DNA of 64,000 nt from Roseiarcus sp036488815 (GTDB taxonomy: Bacteria > Pseudomonadota > Alphaproteobacteria > Rhizobiales > Beijerinckiaceae): assembly GCA_036488815.1 (NCBI GenBank), contig DASXGX010000097.1, forward strand, positions 44,387 to 108,386. The letters run 5' to 3'. Both the position numbers and the translations under genes were made by a program. Shown piece by piece: positions 43,842-51,597 of the stretch. Each line of letters begins with the position of its first letter. Position 1 is the first letter of the stretch. The notes below the pieces were generated by a model. That model made no database searches. It was given only the letters and a program-made list of their open reading frames with translations, and was not told the origin of the DNA.

Positions 43842-44726
43842 TTGCGCAGATCGGCGACGCCCAGGCTTTGGCGGGCCCCCGCCAAGGTCAATCTGACGCT
43901 GCACGTCCTCGCGCGGCGCGCCGACGGATGGCATGAACTCGACAGCGTCGTCGCCTTTACAGGCTGCGGCGACTGGCTGCGCTTCGAGGCGGGCGAGGGT
44001 CTGTCGCTGGTGGTCGAGGGGCCGACGGGGCCGGCGGCCGGCCCGGCGGAGGACAATCTCGTGTTGCGCGCCGCCCGCGCCCTCGCCGAGCGCGCGCCGG
44101 GGATCACGCTCGGGCGTTTCATACTTAGAAAGAGCCTGCCGGTCGCGGCGGGGCTTGGCGGCGGATCGTCCGACGCCGCGGCGGCGCTGCGGGCGCTCGC
44201 GCATGAGAACGGAATTCGCCCGGACGACGAGCGACTATGGTCGGCGGCGCGCGCCGTCGGCGCCGACGTGCCGGTATGTCTTGCCGCCCGCGCTTGCGTC
44301 ATGGCGGGACGCGGCGAGCGCCTGAGCCCGCCGCTTGAGACGCCGCCGCTCTTTGCCGTGCTCGCCAATCCCAGCGTTCCGGTCGCAACGCCGGCGGTGT
44401 TCGCGGGGCTCGGTCTCTCGCCTGGCCAGTCCGGCCAGCCGGCGCCGGCATTTGGCCTCGGCGAGCGCCCCGAGCGGCGGAGCGTCATCGCCGCGCTGCG
44501 GGACGGGCGCAACGACTTGCAGGCGAGCGCGATCAAAATCGCCCCCGCGATCGCCGAGACGCTGGAGGCGCTGGAGCGAACAACTGGGGCGAGGCTGGCC
44601 CGGATGTCGGGCTCGGGGGCGACCTGTTTCGCGCTCTACGAGGACCGCCGCGCGGCGGCCGTCGCGTCGGCCGCCCTGTGTCGCGCCTATCCCTCCTGGT
44701 GGGTGCGGGCGACCGTATTGCGATGA
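43842..44726 (+). CDS. ispE: 4-diphosphocytidyl-2-C-methyl-D-erythritol kinase
   Basis: GHMP kinase of the MEP isoprenoid pathway. 294 residues; RAPAKVNLTLHVLARRADGWHEL-type N-terminus (here WRAPAKVNLTLHVLARRADG), the ATP motif PVAAGLGGGSSDAAAALRAL and the C-terminal MSGSGATCFALY. Start appears to be TTG at 43842, 3 bases after the TPR gene. Works with ispA elsewhere in the window to supply prenyl diphosphates. Confidence 0.95.
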   Translation: MRRSATPRLWRAPAKVNLTLHVLARRADGWHELDSVVAFTGCGDWLRFEAGEGLSLVVEGPTGPAAGPAEDNLVLRAARALAERAPGITLGRFILRKSLPVAAGLGGGSSDAAAALRALAHENGIRPDDERLWSAARAVGADVPVCLAARACVMAGRGERLSPPLETPPLFAVLANPSVPVATPAVFAGLGLSPGQSGQPAPAFGLGERPERRSVIAALRDGRNDLQASAIKIAPAIAETLEALERTTGARLARMSGSGATCFALYEDRRAAAVASAALCRAYPSWWVRATVLR

Positions 44727-44799
44727 GCGGCCTCGTCTCGGGTCTTTGCGCCGGACCGACTCGGCCCTATAAGACCGCGTTCCCTTGGTGATTCGAACG

Positions 44800-45762
44800 A
44801 TGCGTCTCGTCGCCACTCCCGCCAATCCGATCCCGGAGGGCGCGATCGTCGCCACGGTGCGGGCGATCGATGGCGTGAGGCTTCGCACCGCGCGCTGGAC
44901 GCCGCCGGTCGCCACGCGGGGCACCGTCGCCCTGCTTGGCGGACGCGCCGAATTCATCGAGAAATATTTCGAGACCATCCAGGACCTGCTGGATCGCGGT
45001 TTCGCCGTCGCGGCGATGGATTGGCGCGGGCAGGGCGGCTCGCAGCGTCAGTTGAGCAATCCGCGCAAGGGGCACATCGACGATTTCTCCCTCTACGAGC
45101 GCGATCTCGACGCGCTGGTCAGCGAGGTGCTCGGTCCTTCTTGTCCACAACCTTGGTTCGGACTTTGCCATTCCATGGGCGGGGCGATTCTGCTCGCCTC
45201 GGCGCGAGCCGGCCGCTGCCCGTTTGACCGCCTCGTCTTGAGCTCGCCGATGATCGGGCTCGCAGGGCTGAGGAGCCCGGGCTTCGTACGCTTCGTCGCC
45301 GAAGCGCTCGATGGGATCGGCCTTGGCGGCGCCTTCGCGCCGGGCGGAGGCCCGCAGATCGTTTCGTCCGCGCCGTTCGAAGGCAATCCGCTGACCTCGG
45401 ACCCGGTGCGCTACGCGCGCATGGCGGCCGTAGTGGCGCAGGAGCCCGAACTTGGCCTCGGCTGGCCAACAGTCGGATGGCTGAACGCCGCCTTCCGCCT
45501 GATGCGCGCCTTCGAGGATCCGGATTTTCCCCGCCGCACCTTGGCGCCAATTCTGGTGGTCGCCGCCGGCGCCGACCGCGTCACCGATACGCGGGCCGCC
45601 GAGCGCTTCGCTTCGCGGCTGCGCGCCGGCCGGATTGTCGTCGTCGAGGGCGCGGCGCATGAACTCCTGGTCGAGCGCGACCACTTCCGCGACCGGTTCT
45701 GGGCGGCGTTCGACGCCTTCATTCCCGGCGTCGAAGCCGAGAAGGCGCGGGCTATTCCGTGA
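44800..45762 (+). CDS. Alpha/beta hydrolase, lysophospholipase (PldB-like)
   Basis: 320 residues from ATG 44800 (TTG/GTG codons at 44785-44790 are weaker alternatives). Typical monoacylglycerol-lipase/PldB fold: GRAEFIEKYFETIQDLLDRGF, AMDWRGQGGS, nucleophile Ser125 in GLCHSMGG, acid Asp in VVAAGADRVTD, and His in VVEGAAHELLVE. Its TGA overlaps the GTG start of the next membrane glycosyltransferase. Substrate is likely a lysolipid or monoacylglycerol. Confidence 0.88.
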   Translation: MRLVATPANPIPEGAIVATVRAIDGVRLRTARWTPPVATRGTVALLGGRAEFIEKYFETIQDLLDRGFAVAAMDWRGQGGSQRQLSNPRKGHIDDFSLYERDLDALVSEVLGPSCPQPWFGLCHSMGGAILLASARAGRCPFDRLVLSSPMIGLAGLRSPGFVRFVAEALDGIGLGGAFAPGGGPQIVSSAPFEGNPLTSDPVRYARMAAVVAQEPELGLGWPTVGWLNAAFRLMRAFEDPDFPRRTLAPILVVAAGADRVTDTRAAERFASRLRAGRIVVVEGAAHELLVERDHFRDRFWAAFDAFIPGVEAEKARAIP

Positions 45763-47282
45763 CGACGACGAAACGCGTCGCGCTTCGCGCCGACATCAGC
45801 ACGCGCGTCGCCCTGGCGCTCATCGCCGCCTTTACATTGGCGCGTCTCGCGCTCGCGTGGACATTCGGCCAAGGTTTTGACGAGTCCTATACGATCGTCA
45901 TCGCGCGCCGGCTCGATCTCTCCTATTTCGATCATCCGCCGTTGCACCAATGGATCGCGCATTTCGCCGCGCTCGCTTTCGGCGAGGGCGTCGGAACGCG
46001 TTTGCCCTTCGTCGCGCTCTTCGCGGTCACCGGATGGATGCTGTTCGCGCTGACGCGCCGCCTGTTCGACGCGCGCGCCGGTCTCGTCGCGTTGATCGCG
46101 CTCAATCTCTCGCTTTTCTTTCTCGCCTCGGCAGGCGAATGGGTGCTGCCGGACGGGCCGTTGCTGTGCGCGCTCGCTGGCGCCGCCCTGGCGCTCGCCG
46201 CGCTGATGTTCGGCGCGCCGACGCGGCGGTCCAAATGGGCGCTTTGGCTCGTCGCCGGCGTGTGCCTTGGCCTCGCGGGGCTTTCCAAATACAGCGCCGC
46301 GCTGTTCGTGCTCGGGCTGCTCGCCTTTCTCGTCCTGAGCCCGCGCCAGCGCCATTGGTTTTCCCATCCCGCCCCCTATGTCGCGGCTCTGATCGCGATG
46401 GCGCTCGTGACGCCGGTTTTCATCTGGAACGCGCAGCACGGCTGGGTCTCGTTCGCCTTCCAAGGCCAGCGCGGCGCGGTGGGCGGCGAATGGCATCCGG
46501 CGCAAGTGGTCGAGATGATCTTCGGCCAGTTCGTCTATCTGGGCCCCTGGATCTTCGTGCCGCTCGCCGGCGCGCTCTTCGCCCCCGGCTGGCCCGGTTT
46601 GCGCGACGAGCGGCGGCTGTTTCTCACCTGTCTCGCGCTGCCGCCAATCGTTATCTTCACGATCACCCCCCTCTGGGGCGCGCGCGGCCTGCCGCATTGG
46701 CCGATGCCGGGCTGGTTCTTCGCCTTTCCCCTGCTCGGCGCCTGGCTGTGCGAACCGTGGGCCGAGCGGTTCGGCGTGAAGCGATGGACGCTCGGCCTCT
46801 CCGCGCTGACCGGGCTGCTGGCGATCGTCGTCGTCTCGCAGGCCGCGACAGGCTGGGCGACGCGGCTCTTTCCGTTGCCTCCCGGCACGGTCGATCCGAC
46901 GCTCGAAATGCTGGATTGGGGCGCGCTTCGCGAGACGCCGCTCATTCAGGCGCATCCGGCCTTCGTCGTCACGACGCGATGGATGGAGGCGGGCAAGATC
47001 GGCCTCGCGCTCGGCCCGAACCAGCCCGTTCTCACCTTCTCCAGCGATCCCCGAGGCATCGCGTTCCTCGACGATGGCTCGCGCTATGTCGGCAAGGATG
47101 GCGTGGTCGTCGTCCCCGAGCGGCGTTTGAACGAGACCTTCACTACGCTTTGGCCCTACTTCGAGCGCTTCGACCGGCCGCAGATCGTGACGCTGCTCCG
47201 CGACGGCGCCGACGCGATCGATGTCGCCCTCATCCCAGCCTACGGCTTGACGCGCGCCTTTCCGGCGCCGTATCGGCGCTGA
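45759..47282 (+). CDS. GT39-family membrane glycosyltransferase (ArnT/PMT-like)
   Basis: 507-residue polytopic protein that would transfer a sugar from a polyprenyl-phosphate donor on the periplasmic side. Early loop GFDESYTIVIARRLDLSYF carries the catalytic acidic pair and YFDHPPLHQW is a family mark; about ten membrane segments follow, with a soluble C-terminal part (about 390-507). GTG start overlaps the hydrolase stop (GTGA). The next gene makes or flips a likely polyprenyl-phosphate sugar donor, so the two probably work together. Confidence 0.87.
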   Translation: MTTTKRVALRADISTRVALALIAAFTLARLALAWTFGQGFDESYTIVIARRLDLSYFDHPPLHQWIAHFAALAFGEGVGTRLPFVALFAVTGWMLFALTRRLFDARAGLVALIALNLSLFFLASAGEWVLPDGPLLCALAGAALALAALMFGAPTRRSKWALWLVAGVCLGLAGLSKYSAALFVLGLLAFLVLSPRQRHWFSHPAPYVAALIAMALVTPVFIWNAQHGWVSFAFQGQRGAVGGEWHPAQVVEMIFGQFVYLGPWIFVPLAGALFAPGWPGLRDERRLFLTCLALPPIVIFTITPLWGARGLPHWPMPGWFFAFPLLGAWLCEPWAERFGVKRWTLGLSALTGLLAIVVVSQAATGWATRLFPLPPGTVDPTLEMLDWGALRETPLIQAHPAFVVTTRWMEAGKIGLALGPNQPVLTFSSDPRGIAFLDDGSRYVGKDGVVVVPERRLNETFTTLWPYFERFDRPQIVTLLRDGADAIDVALIPAYGLTRAFPAPYRR

Positions 47283-47324
47283 CGCGGCAGCCGGCGAATC
47301 GAGGCGCGCCGGGGTCGAGGGCGA

Positions 47325-48449
47325 ATGACGTCACAGACTGAGATTCCCGAGGCTCGACCAACCCTCTCCGTGGTCGTGCCGACCTACCGCGAAGCGGCCA
47401 ACGTTCCGGTCCTGTTCGAGCGGTTGAAGGCGACTCTCGAGGGCTTGCCCTGGGAAATGATCGTCGTCGACGACGATTCGCCCGACGGGACGGCCGACAT
47501 CGCTTTTGGGCTCTCGAAATCCGATCCGCGCATCCGCTGCATCCGGCGCGTCAACCGTGTCGGTCTTGCCGGCGCGGTGATCGAAGGCTGGCTGTCGTCG
47601 AGCGCCGATCTCGTCGCGGTGATCGACGGCGATCTGCAGCATGACGAATCGATTCTGCCGACTATGTACGAGGCGCTCGCCTCGCGGCGCGGCAATCTCG
47701 CTGTCGGCACCCGCGTCGCCGACGAAAAAGCGCCCAAAGGGCTTTCGCCGGCGCGTCAGAAGCTGAGCGAACTCGGCGCCTGGTTCTTCCGCCGCGTCGC
47801 GGGAACGAACGTTCGCGACCCGATGAGCGGCTTCTTCATGATTCGCCGCGAGACCGTTTCCCGTCTCGCCCCGCGCCTGTCGCCGGACGGGTTCAAGATT
47901 CTGGTCGACGTGATCCTCTCCTCGCGCGGCGATCTCGAGATCGTCGAAACGCCCTACGTCTTCCGCAAGCGGCAGGCCGGCGAGTCGAAGCTGTCGCCGC
48001 TCGTCGGCCTCGACTTCCTCGGCCTCGTCGCGCATCACGCGAGCGGCGACCTGCTGCCTACCCGCTTCATGCTGTTCGCCTTGGTCGGCGCGGTCGGCCT
48101 CGGCGTGCATTTTCTCGTGCTGCTCAGCCTGATTCGCTTGCTCGGCGTAGCCAACTTCGTCGATGCCCAGGTCGTCGCGACCCTGGTCGCGATGGGGAGC
48201 AACTTTCTGCTCAACAACGAGATCACATACCGCGCCAATCGCTACAGCGGCCTCGGCCTGATCGCCGGCTTCGCCCAATTTGCGCTTCTGTGCAGCGTCG
48301 GCGCGCTCGCCAACATCGACATCGCCTCGACGCTGTTCGCCCGCGATCGCGTCTGGTGGGCCGACGGCCTCGCCGGCGCGCTGATCGGCGTTGTCTGGAA
48401 CTACGCGGCGAGTTCGACCATCGTCTGGCGGAAGCGGCGCAAGGGGTAG
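47325..48449 (+). CDS. Polyprenol-phosphate mannosyltransferase-like GT2 fused to GtrA
   Basis: 374 residues. N-terminal GT2/DPM1 domain (about 12-240) with VVVPTYREAANV, VDDDSPDGT and the DxD in IDGDLQHD; C-terminal GtrA-like membrane domain (about 245-370) with FMLFALVGAVGLGVHFLVL and FLLNNEITYRANR. Such fusions make and translocate a polyprenyl-phosphate hexose, the donor type used by GT39 enzymes. It lies 42 bases after the GT39 gene. Confidence 0.92.
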   Translation: MTSQTEIPEARPTLSVVVPTYREAANVPVLFERLKATLEGLPWEMIVVDDDSPDGTADIAFGLSKSDPRIRCIRRVNRVGLAGAVIEGWLSSSADLVAVIDGDLQHDESILPTMYEALASRRGNLAVGTRVADEKAPKGLSPARQKLSELGAWFFRRVAGTNVRDPMSGFFMIRRETVSRLAPRLSPDGFKILVDVILSSRGDLEIVETPYVFRKRQAGESKLSPLVGLDFLGLVAHHASGDLLPTRFMLFALVGAVGLGVHFLVLLSLIRLLGVANFVDAQVVATLVAMGSNFLLNNEITYRANRYSGLGLIAGFAQFALLCSVGALANIDIASTLFARDRVWWADGLAGALIGVVWNYAASSTIVWRKRRKG

Positions 48450-48455
48450 GCTGAT

Positions 48456-49121
48456 ATGGTCGGCGCCATGTTCCAGGACGCGCTCGACTCGCTTGCCGAC
48501 ATTGCCTCTCCGCCCTTTCGCAGGGTGGCCGTCAAAACGGTCGCGCTGACAACGGCGATCCTCGTCGTCCTTTGGTTCGGCCTCGACCGGCTGGCGCTGT
48601 CGCTGGTCGGCGTGGAGCCGCATTGGCTCGCATTGACGCTCTCGCTGCTGCTTGGGCTGGGACTTTTCGTCGGGCTCGTATTCCTCGCCGCGCCGGTTTC
48701 CTCGCTGGTCGCCGGTTTCTTTCTCGATGAGGTCGCGGCCCATGTGGAGCGCGAGATCGACCCCTCGGGGCCGCAGGGACGCACGGCGCCGGTCGGCGAA
48801 GCCGCGCTCGCGGCGATTCGCTTCGCGGCCCTTTCGCTGCTCGTCAACGTCGTCGCGCTGGTCCTGCTGTTCGTCCCGGGCGTCGGCGTCGTCGCGTGGT
48901 TCGGCGCCAACGGCTATCTGCTGGGCCGCGAATATTTCGAGCTCGCGGCGATGCGGTTTCGTCCGGCCGCCGAGGCGCGGTCGGTGCGGCGCGAGCGCGC
49001 CTTGACGGTGTTCGCCTATGGGCTGCTGATCGCCGTCTTCGTCGCCATTCCGGTCGTCAACCTCCTGACGCCGCTGTTCGCGACGACGCTGATGGTGCGG
49101 CTGCACAAGCGGCTGTCCTGA
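48456..49121 (+). CDS. EI24/CysZ-like membrane protein
   Basis: 221 residues with four or more membrane segments; LFVGLVFLAAPVSSLVAGFFLDEVA and GYLLGREYFELAAMRFRP match the EI24 (CysZ-like, DUF540) family, whose best-known member is a sulfate channel. Function here is unknown. It starts 6 bases after the GT2-GtrA gene; a second ATG at 48468 could also serve. Confidence 0.8.
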   Translation: MVGAMFQDALDSLADIASPPFRRVAVKTVALTTAILVVLWFGLDRLALSLVGVEPHWLALTLSLLLGLGLFVGLVFLAAPVSSLVAGFFLDEVAAHVEREIDPSGPQGRTAPVGEAALAAIRFAALSLLVNVVALVLLFVPGVGVVAWFGANGYLLGREYFELAAMRFRPAAEARSVRRERALTVFAYGLLIAVFVAIPVVNLLTPLFATTLMVRLHKRLS

Positions 49122-49140
49122 GTGCAATAGCAAGGCCATT

Positions 49141-49170
49141 GCTTAAGTATGCGCGACGTGATACTAAAGC
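49141..49170. promoter_or_regulatory. Inverted-repeat operator before the ArsR gene
   Basis: GCTTAAGTAT (49141-49150) and ATACTAAAGC (49161-49170) form 10-base arms with one mismatch and a 10-base spacer, centred two helical turns apart. AATGCTTAAC follows at 49172. It suits autoregulation by the ArsR-type protein and argues for the ATG at 49173 as the true start. Confidence 0.55.
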
Positions 49171-49172
49171 GA

Positions 49173-49520
49173 ATGCTTAACCAATCAGCCGCACTCGACA
49201 TGGCCTTTCAGGCGCTCGCCGACCCGACGCGGCGGGCGATGCTGGAGCGCCTGTCGAACGGACCGGCCTCGGTCAGCGAACTCGCCAAGCCCCTGGCGAT
49301 GTCGCTGCCCGCCGTGATGCAGCATCTCGCGTTTCTCGAACAGGCGGGGCTGGTGGCGTCCAGGAAGGTGGGGCGCGTCCGAACTTGCCAGATCGAGCCT
49401 TTGGCGCTGACCGAGGCGGAAAGGTGGATCAACGCCCGCCGCGTCGAATGGCAGCGCCGTTTCGATCGGCTCGAGGACTATCTCGTGGAGATGAAAAACC
49501 AAGGAGAACAGCATGAATGA
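49173..49520 (+). CDS. ArsR-family transcriptional regulator
   Basis: 115 residues from ATG 49173 (123 from ATG 49149, which lies inside the operator-like repeat). Winged helix with ALADPTRRAMLERLSNGPASVSELAKPLAMSLPAVMQHLAFLEQAGLV. No Cys metal site is visible in helix 3, so it is unlikely to be a classical metal sensor. It overlaps the AHSA1 gene by 8 bases; ArsR-AHSA1 pairs are common and thought to respond to small hydrophobic ligands. Confidence 0.92.
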   Translation: MLNQSAALDMAFQALADPTRRAMLERLSNGPASVSELAKPLAMSLPAVMQHLAFLEQAGLVASRKVGRVRTCQIEPLALTEAERWINARRVEWQRRFDRLEDYLVEMKNQGEQHE

Positions 49521-50454
49521 CGCCAAGCGTCCCGCCGTGGGCCAGAAATTCGGACCGCTGGTGATCTCGCGTGACTTCGCCGCGCCTCGCGCGCTGTTGT
49601 TCAAAGCCTGGAGCAGCGCGGAGCACATCAAGCGCTGGTTCAGCCCCGCGACTTACAGCGTGCCTGACGCCGAGATCGACTTCCGGCCCGGCGGCGTCTT
49701 CGCGGTCTGCATGCGCTCGCCCAATGGCGTCGATCATTGGTCGCGCGGCGTGTTCGACGAGGTCGCGCCGCACGATCGCCTGTCGTTCACCTTCAGCGTC
49801 GCCTTCGATGGCGTCACGAAATTTACCGCCCGCACAGAGGTCGCTTTCGAGGACGCGCCCAGCGGCGCCCGCATGACGGTGCGCCAGGAATACGAGGTAT
49901 TCGATCCCGCTTTCGCCTTCGCGATCGAGGGCGCGCCCGAGGGCTGGCGCACGACGCTCGACAAGTTGGAGCGCGAGGTCGCGCGCATCCGGTCCGACGC
50001 GGGCAAGCCCGCCGTTCACGCGAGCTTCACGATCGATCGCGTGTTCAAGGCCGCGCCTGCGCAGGTGTTCCACGCCCTCACCGACATGGCCGCCAAGGCG
50101 CGTTGGTTTGCGGGCGGTGAGGGCTACACGCTGGTGAAACGCGAAATGGATGCGCGCCCGGGCGGGCGGGAACATGCGCAGGGGCGCTGGAGCAGCGGCC
50201 TCGTCTCGACCTTCGACGCCGTCTATTTCGACGTCATCCCCGGCCGGCGACTCGTCTACGCCTACGAGATGCATCTCGACGACCGCAAGATCTCCGTGTC
50301 GCTGGCGACCCTGGAGCTCGAACCGGCGGATGCAGGAACCCGCCTGACCTTGACCGAGCAGGGAACGTTCCTCGAAGGTTACGAGGACGGCGGCAGTCGC
50401 GAGCGCGGCACGCGCATGTTGCTCGACCGGCTCGAGGCGTCGCTGGCGGCGTAA
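49513..50454 (+). CDS. Tandem SRPBCC (AHSA1) domain protein
   Basis: 313 residues made of two AHSA1/SRPBCC ligand-binding domains in a row: first about 15-155 (ISRDFAAPRALLFKAWSSAEHIKRWF), second about 165-310 (IDRVFKAAPAQVFHALTDMAAKARWF). Family members usually have one, so this is an internal duplication or fusion. Co-translated with the ArsR gene. Ligand and role unknown. Confidence 0.88.
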   Translation: MNDAKRPAVGQKFGPLVISRDFAAPRALLFKAWSSAEHIKRWFSPATYSVPDAEIDFRPGGVFAVCMRSPNGVDHWSRGVFDEVAPHDRLSFTFSVAFDGVTKFTARTEVAFEDAPSGARMTVRQEYEVFDPAFAFAIEGAPEGWRTTLDKLEREVARIRSDAGKPAVHASFTIDRVFKAAPAQVFHALTDMAAKARWFAGGEGYTLVKREMDARPGGREHAQGRWSSGLVSTFDAVYFDVIPGRRLVYAYEMHLDDRKISVSLATLELEPADAGTRLTLTEQGTFLEGYEDGGSRERGTRMLLDRLEASLAA

Positions 50455-50481
50455 GCGGCGCCATCGGCAAAACCGATTGCC

Positions 50482-50538
50482 AAGAGCCTCCAGCGACGGC
50501 AGTCTCTGCGCCGTCGCGTTCGGCGCTGGGAGGCTCTT
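50482..50538 (+). promoter_or_regulatory. Long hairpin enclosing the ribosome site of the next gene
   Basis: AAGAGCCTCCAGCG (50482-50495) pairs with CGCTGGGAGGCTCTT (50524-50538, one bulge), with an alternative inner stem GCGACGGC/GCCGTCGC. The right arm holds the Shine-Dalgarno GGGAGG and ends at the base before the ATG (50539). The ribosome site would be closed when folded. A small hairpin ATCGG-CAAAA-CCGAT lies at 50463-50477. Confidence 0.7.
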
Positions 50539-51183
50539 ATGAGGACGCTATTGGGTTCGGCTGCGTTCTTGGTCGTTGCGCTCGCGGGCGCCGGCGCTTT
50601 CAGTCAGGCGATTATCGACGACTGGCGGAACGTGAAGGTTCCGCCGCCGCCGCAACTCAAGCCCGTCGTCGTCGACCTTAAGACCGACGCGCTGCTGGCG
50701 CTCGATTTCAACGGCGCGGACGCGGCCGACAGCGGCCCCTGCAACAAGACGAGCAAGCCGCGCTGCATCGCCTCGCTGCCCAGGATGCGCGCCCTCATCG
50801 ACAAGGCCCGCGCCAAGGGCATGTTCGTCGTCTTCAGCCTGAGCCCGAATGGCGTGCCCACGGACATTCGCCAGGAGATCGCGCCCCAGCCGGGCGAACC
50901 GGTCGTCAAGTCGGGTCCCGACAAGTTCCTCGACACCAATCTCGGCGAACTGCTCGCCAACAAGGGAATCAAGCGAGTCATCGTCACGGGAACCGCGTCG
51001 GAGGGCGCCGTGCTCGACACCGCGACCGACGCCGCGCTGCACGGCATGAATGTCATCGTTCCCGTCGACGGCATGTCGTCGACCGAGCTCTACGCCGAGC
51101 AATATGTCGCCTGGCATCTCACCCACGCGCCGGGCGTCGCGCCGAAGACGACGCTCACCCGGATCGACATGATCAAGTTTTAG
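50539..51183 (+). CDS. Exported isochorismatase-fold protein lacking the catalytic Cys
   Basis: 214 residues with an N-terminal signal peptide (LLGSAAFLVVALAGAGAFSQA). The cysteine-hydrolase fold is recognisable: Asp56 in LLALDFNG, Lys124 in PVVKSGPDKF and VTGTASEGAVLDTATDAA, but the position of the catalytic Cys is Ala157. Family enzymes are normally cytoplasmic hydrolases; export and loss of the nucleophile suggest a non-enzymatic or altered role. Two other Cys (CNKTSKPRC, 68-76) could form a disulfide. Convergent with the HIT gene, 3 bases apart. Confidence 0.8.
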   Translation: MRTLLGSAAFLVVALAGAGAFSQAIIDDWRNVKVPPPPQLKPVVVDLKTDALLALDFNGADAADSGPCNKTSKPRCIASLPRMRALIDKARAKGMFVVFSLSPNGVPTDIRQEIAPQPGEPVVKSGPDKFLDTNLGELLANKGIKRVIVTGTASEGAVLDTATDAALHGMNVIVPVDGMSSTELYAEQYVAWHLTHAPGVAPKTTLTRIDMIKF

Positions 51184-51186
51184 TCT

Positions 51187-51597
51187 CTAGCGTCCCTGCA
51201 ACGAGGTTCGCGCCCGCGCGACTAACGCCTCCGCCTCGACGGGCGCATAGGGGACCCGCGGGCCGGCGCCCCACACCGGCCCGGGCCAAGCCGGATCGCC
51301 CGCGCGACGGCCAAGCACGTGGACATGCAACTGGCTGACGACGTTGCCGAGCGCGCCGACGTTGAGTTTTTCGACGCTGGGCAAGGCGCGCAGGAAGCGC
51401 GAGGCGGCGGCGATCTCCTCCATGAGAAGCGCCTGCTCCACCGCGTCGAGGTCGACGATCTCGCGCAAGGCCTCGCGGCGCGGGACGAGGATCAGCCAGG
51501 GATAGCGGCTGTCGTTCATCAACAGCAGGCGCGACAGCGCAAGGTCGGCGACTGCGAACGTGTCGGCGACAAGCCGTGGATCGAGAGCAAAGGTCAT
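51187..51597 (-). CDS. HIT-family nucleotide-binding protein
   Basis: 136 residues from ATG 51597, which overlaps the deoB stop (ATGA). The histidine-triad motif reads SQLHVHVLGR, with Gln in place of the first His, a form seen in this branch; the two remaining His are intact. Probably a nucleotide or dinucleotide hydrolase/transferase. The longer open frame upstream is deoB in another frame. Confidence 0.88.
   Translation of the reverse strand: MTFALDPRLVADTFAVADLALSRLLLMNDSRYPWLILVPRREALREIVDLDAVEQALLMEEIAAASRFLRALPSVEKLNVGALGNVVSQLHVHVLGRRAGDPAWPGPVWGAGPRVPYAPVEAEALVARARTSLQGR

Noticed and set aside
41997..44204. 735-codon open frame antisense to the TPR gene and ispE
   Set aside because: Shadow frame; the plus-strand proteins have family motifs.
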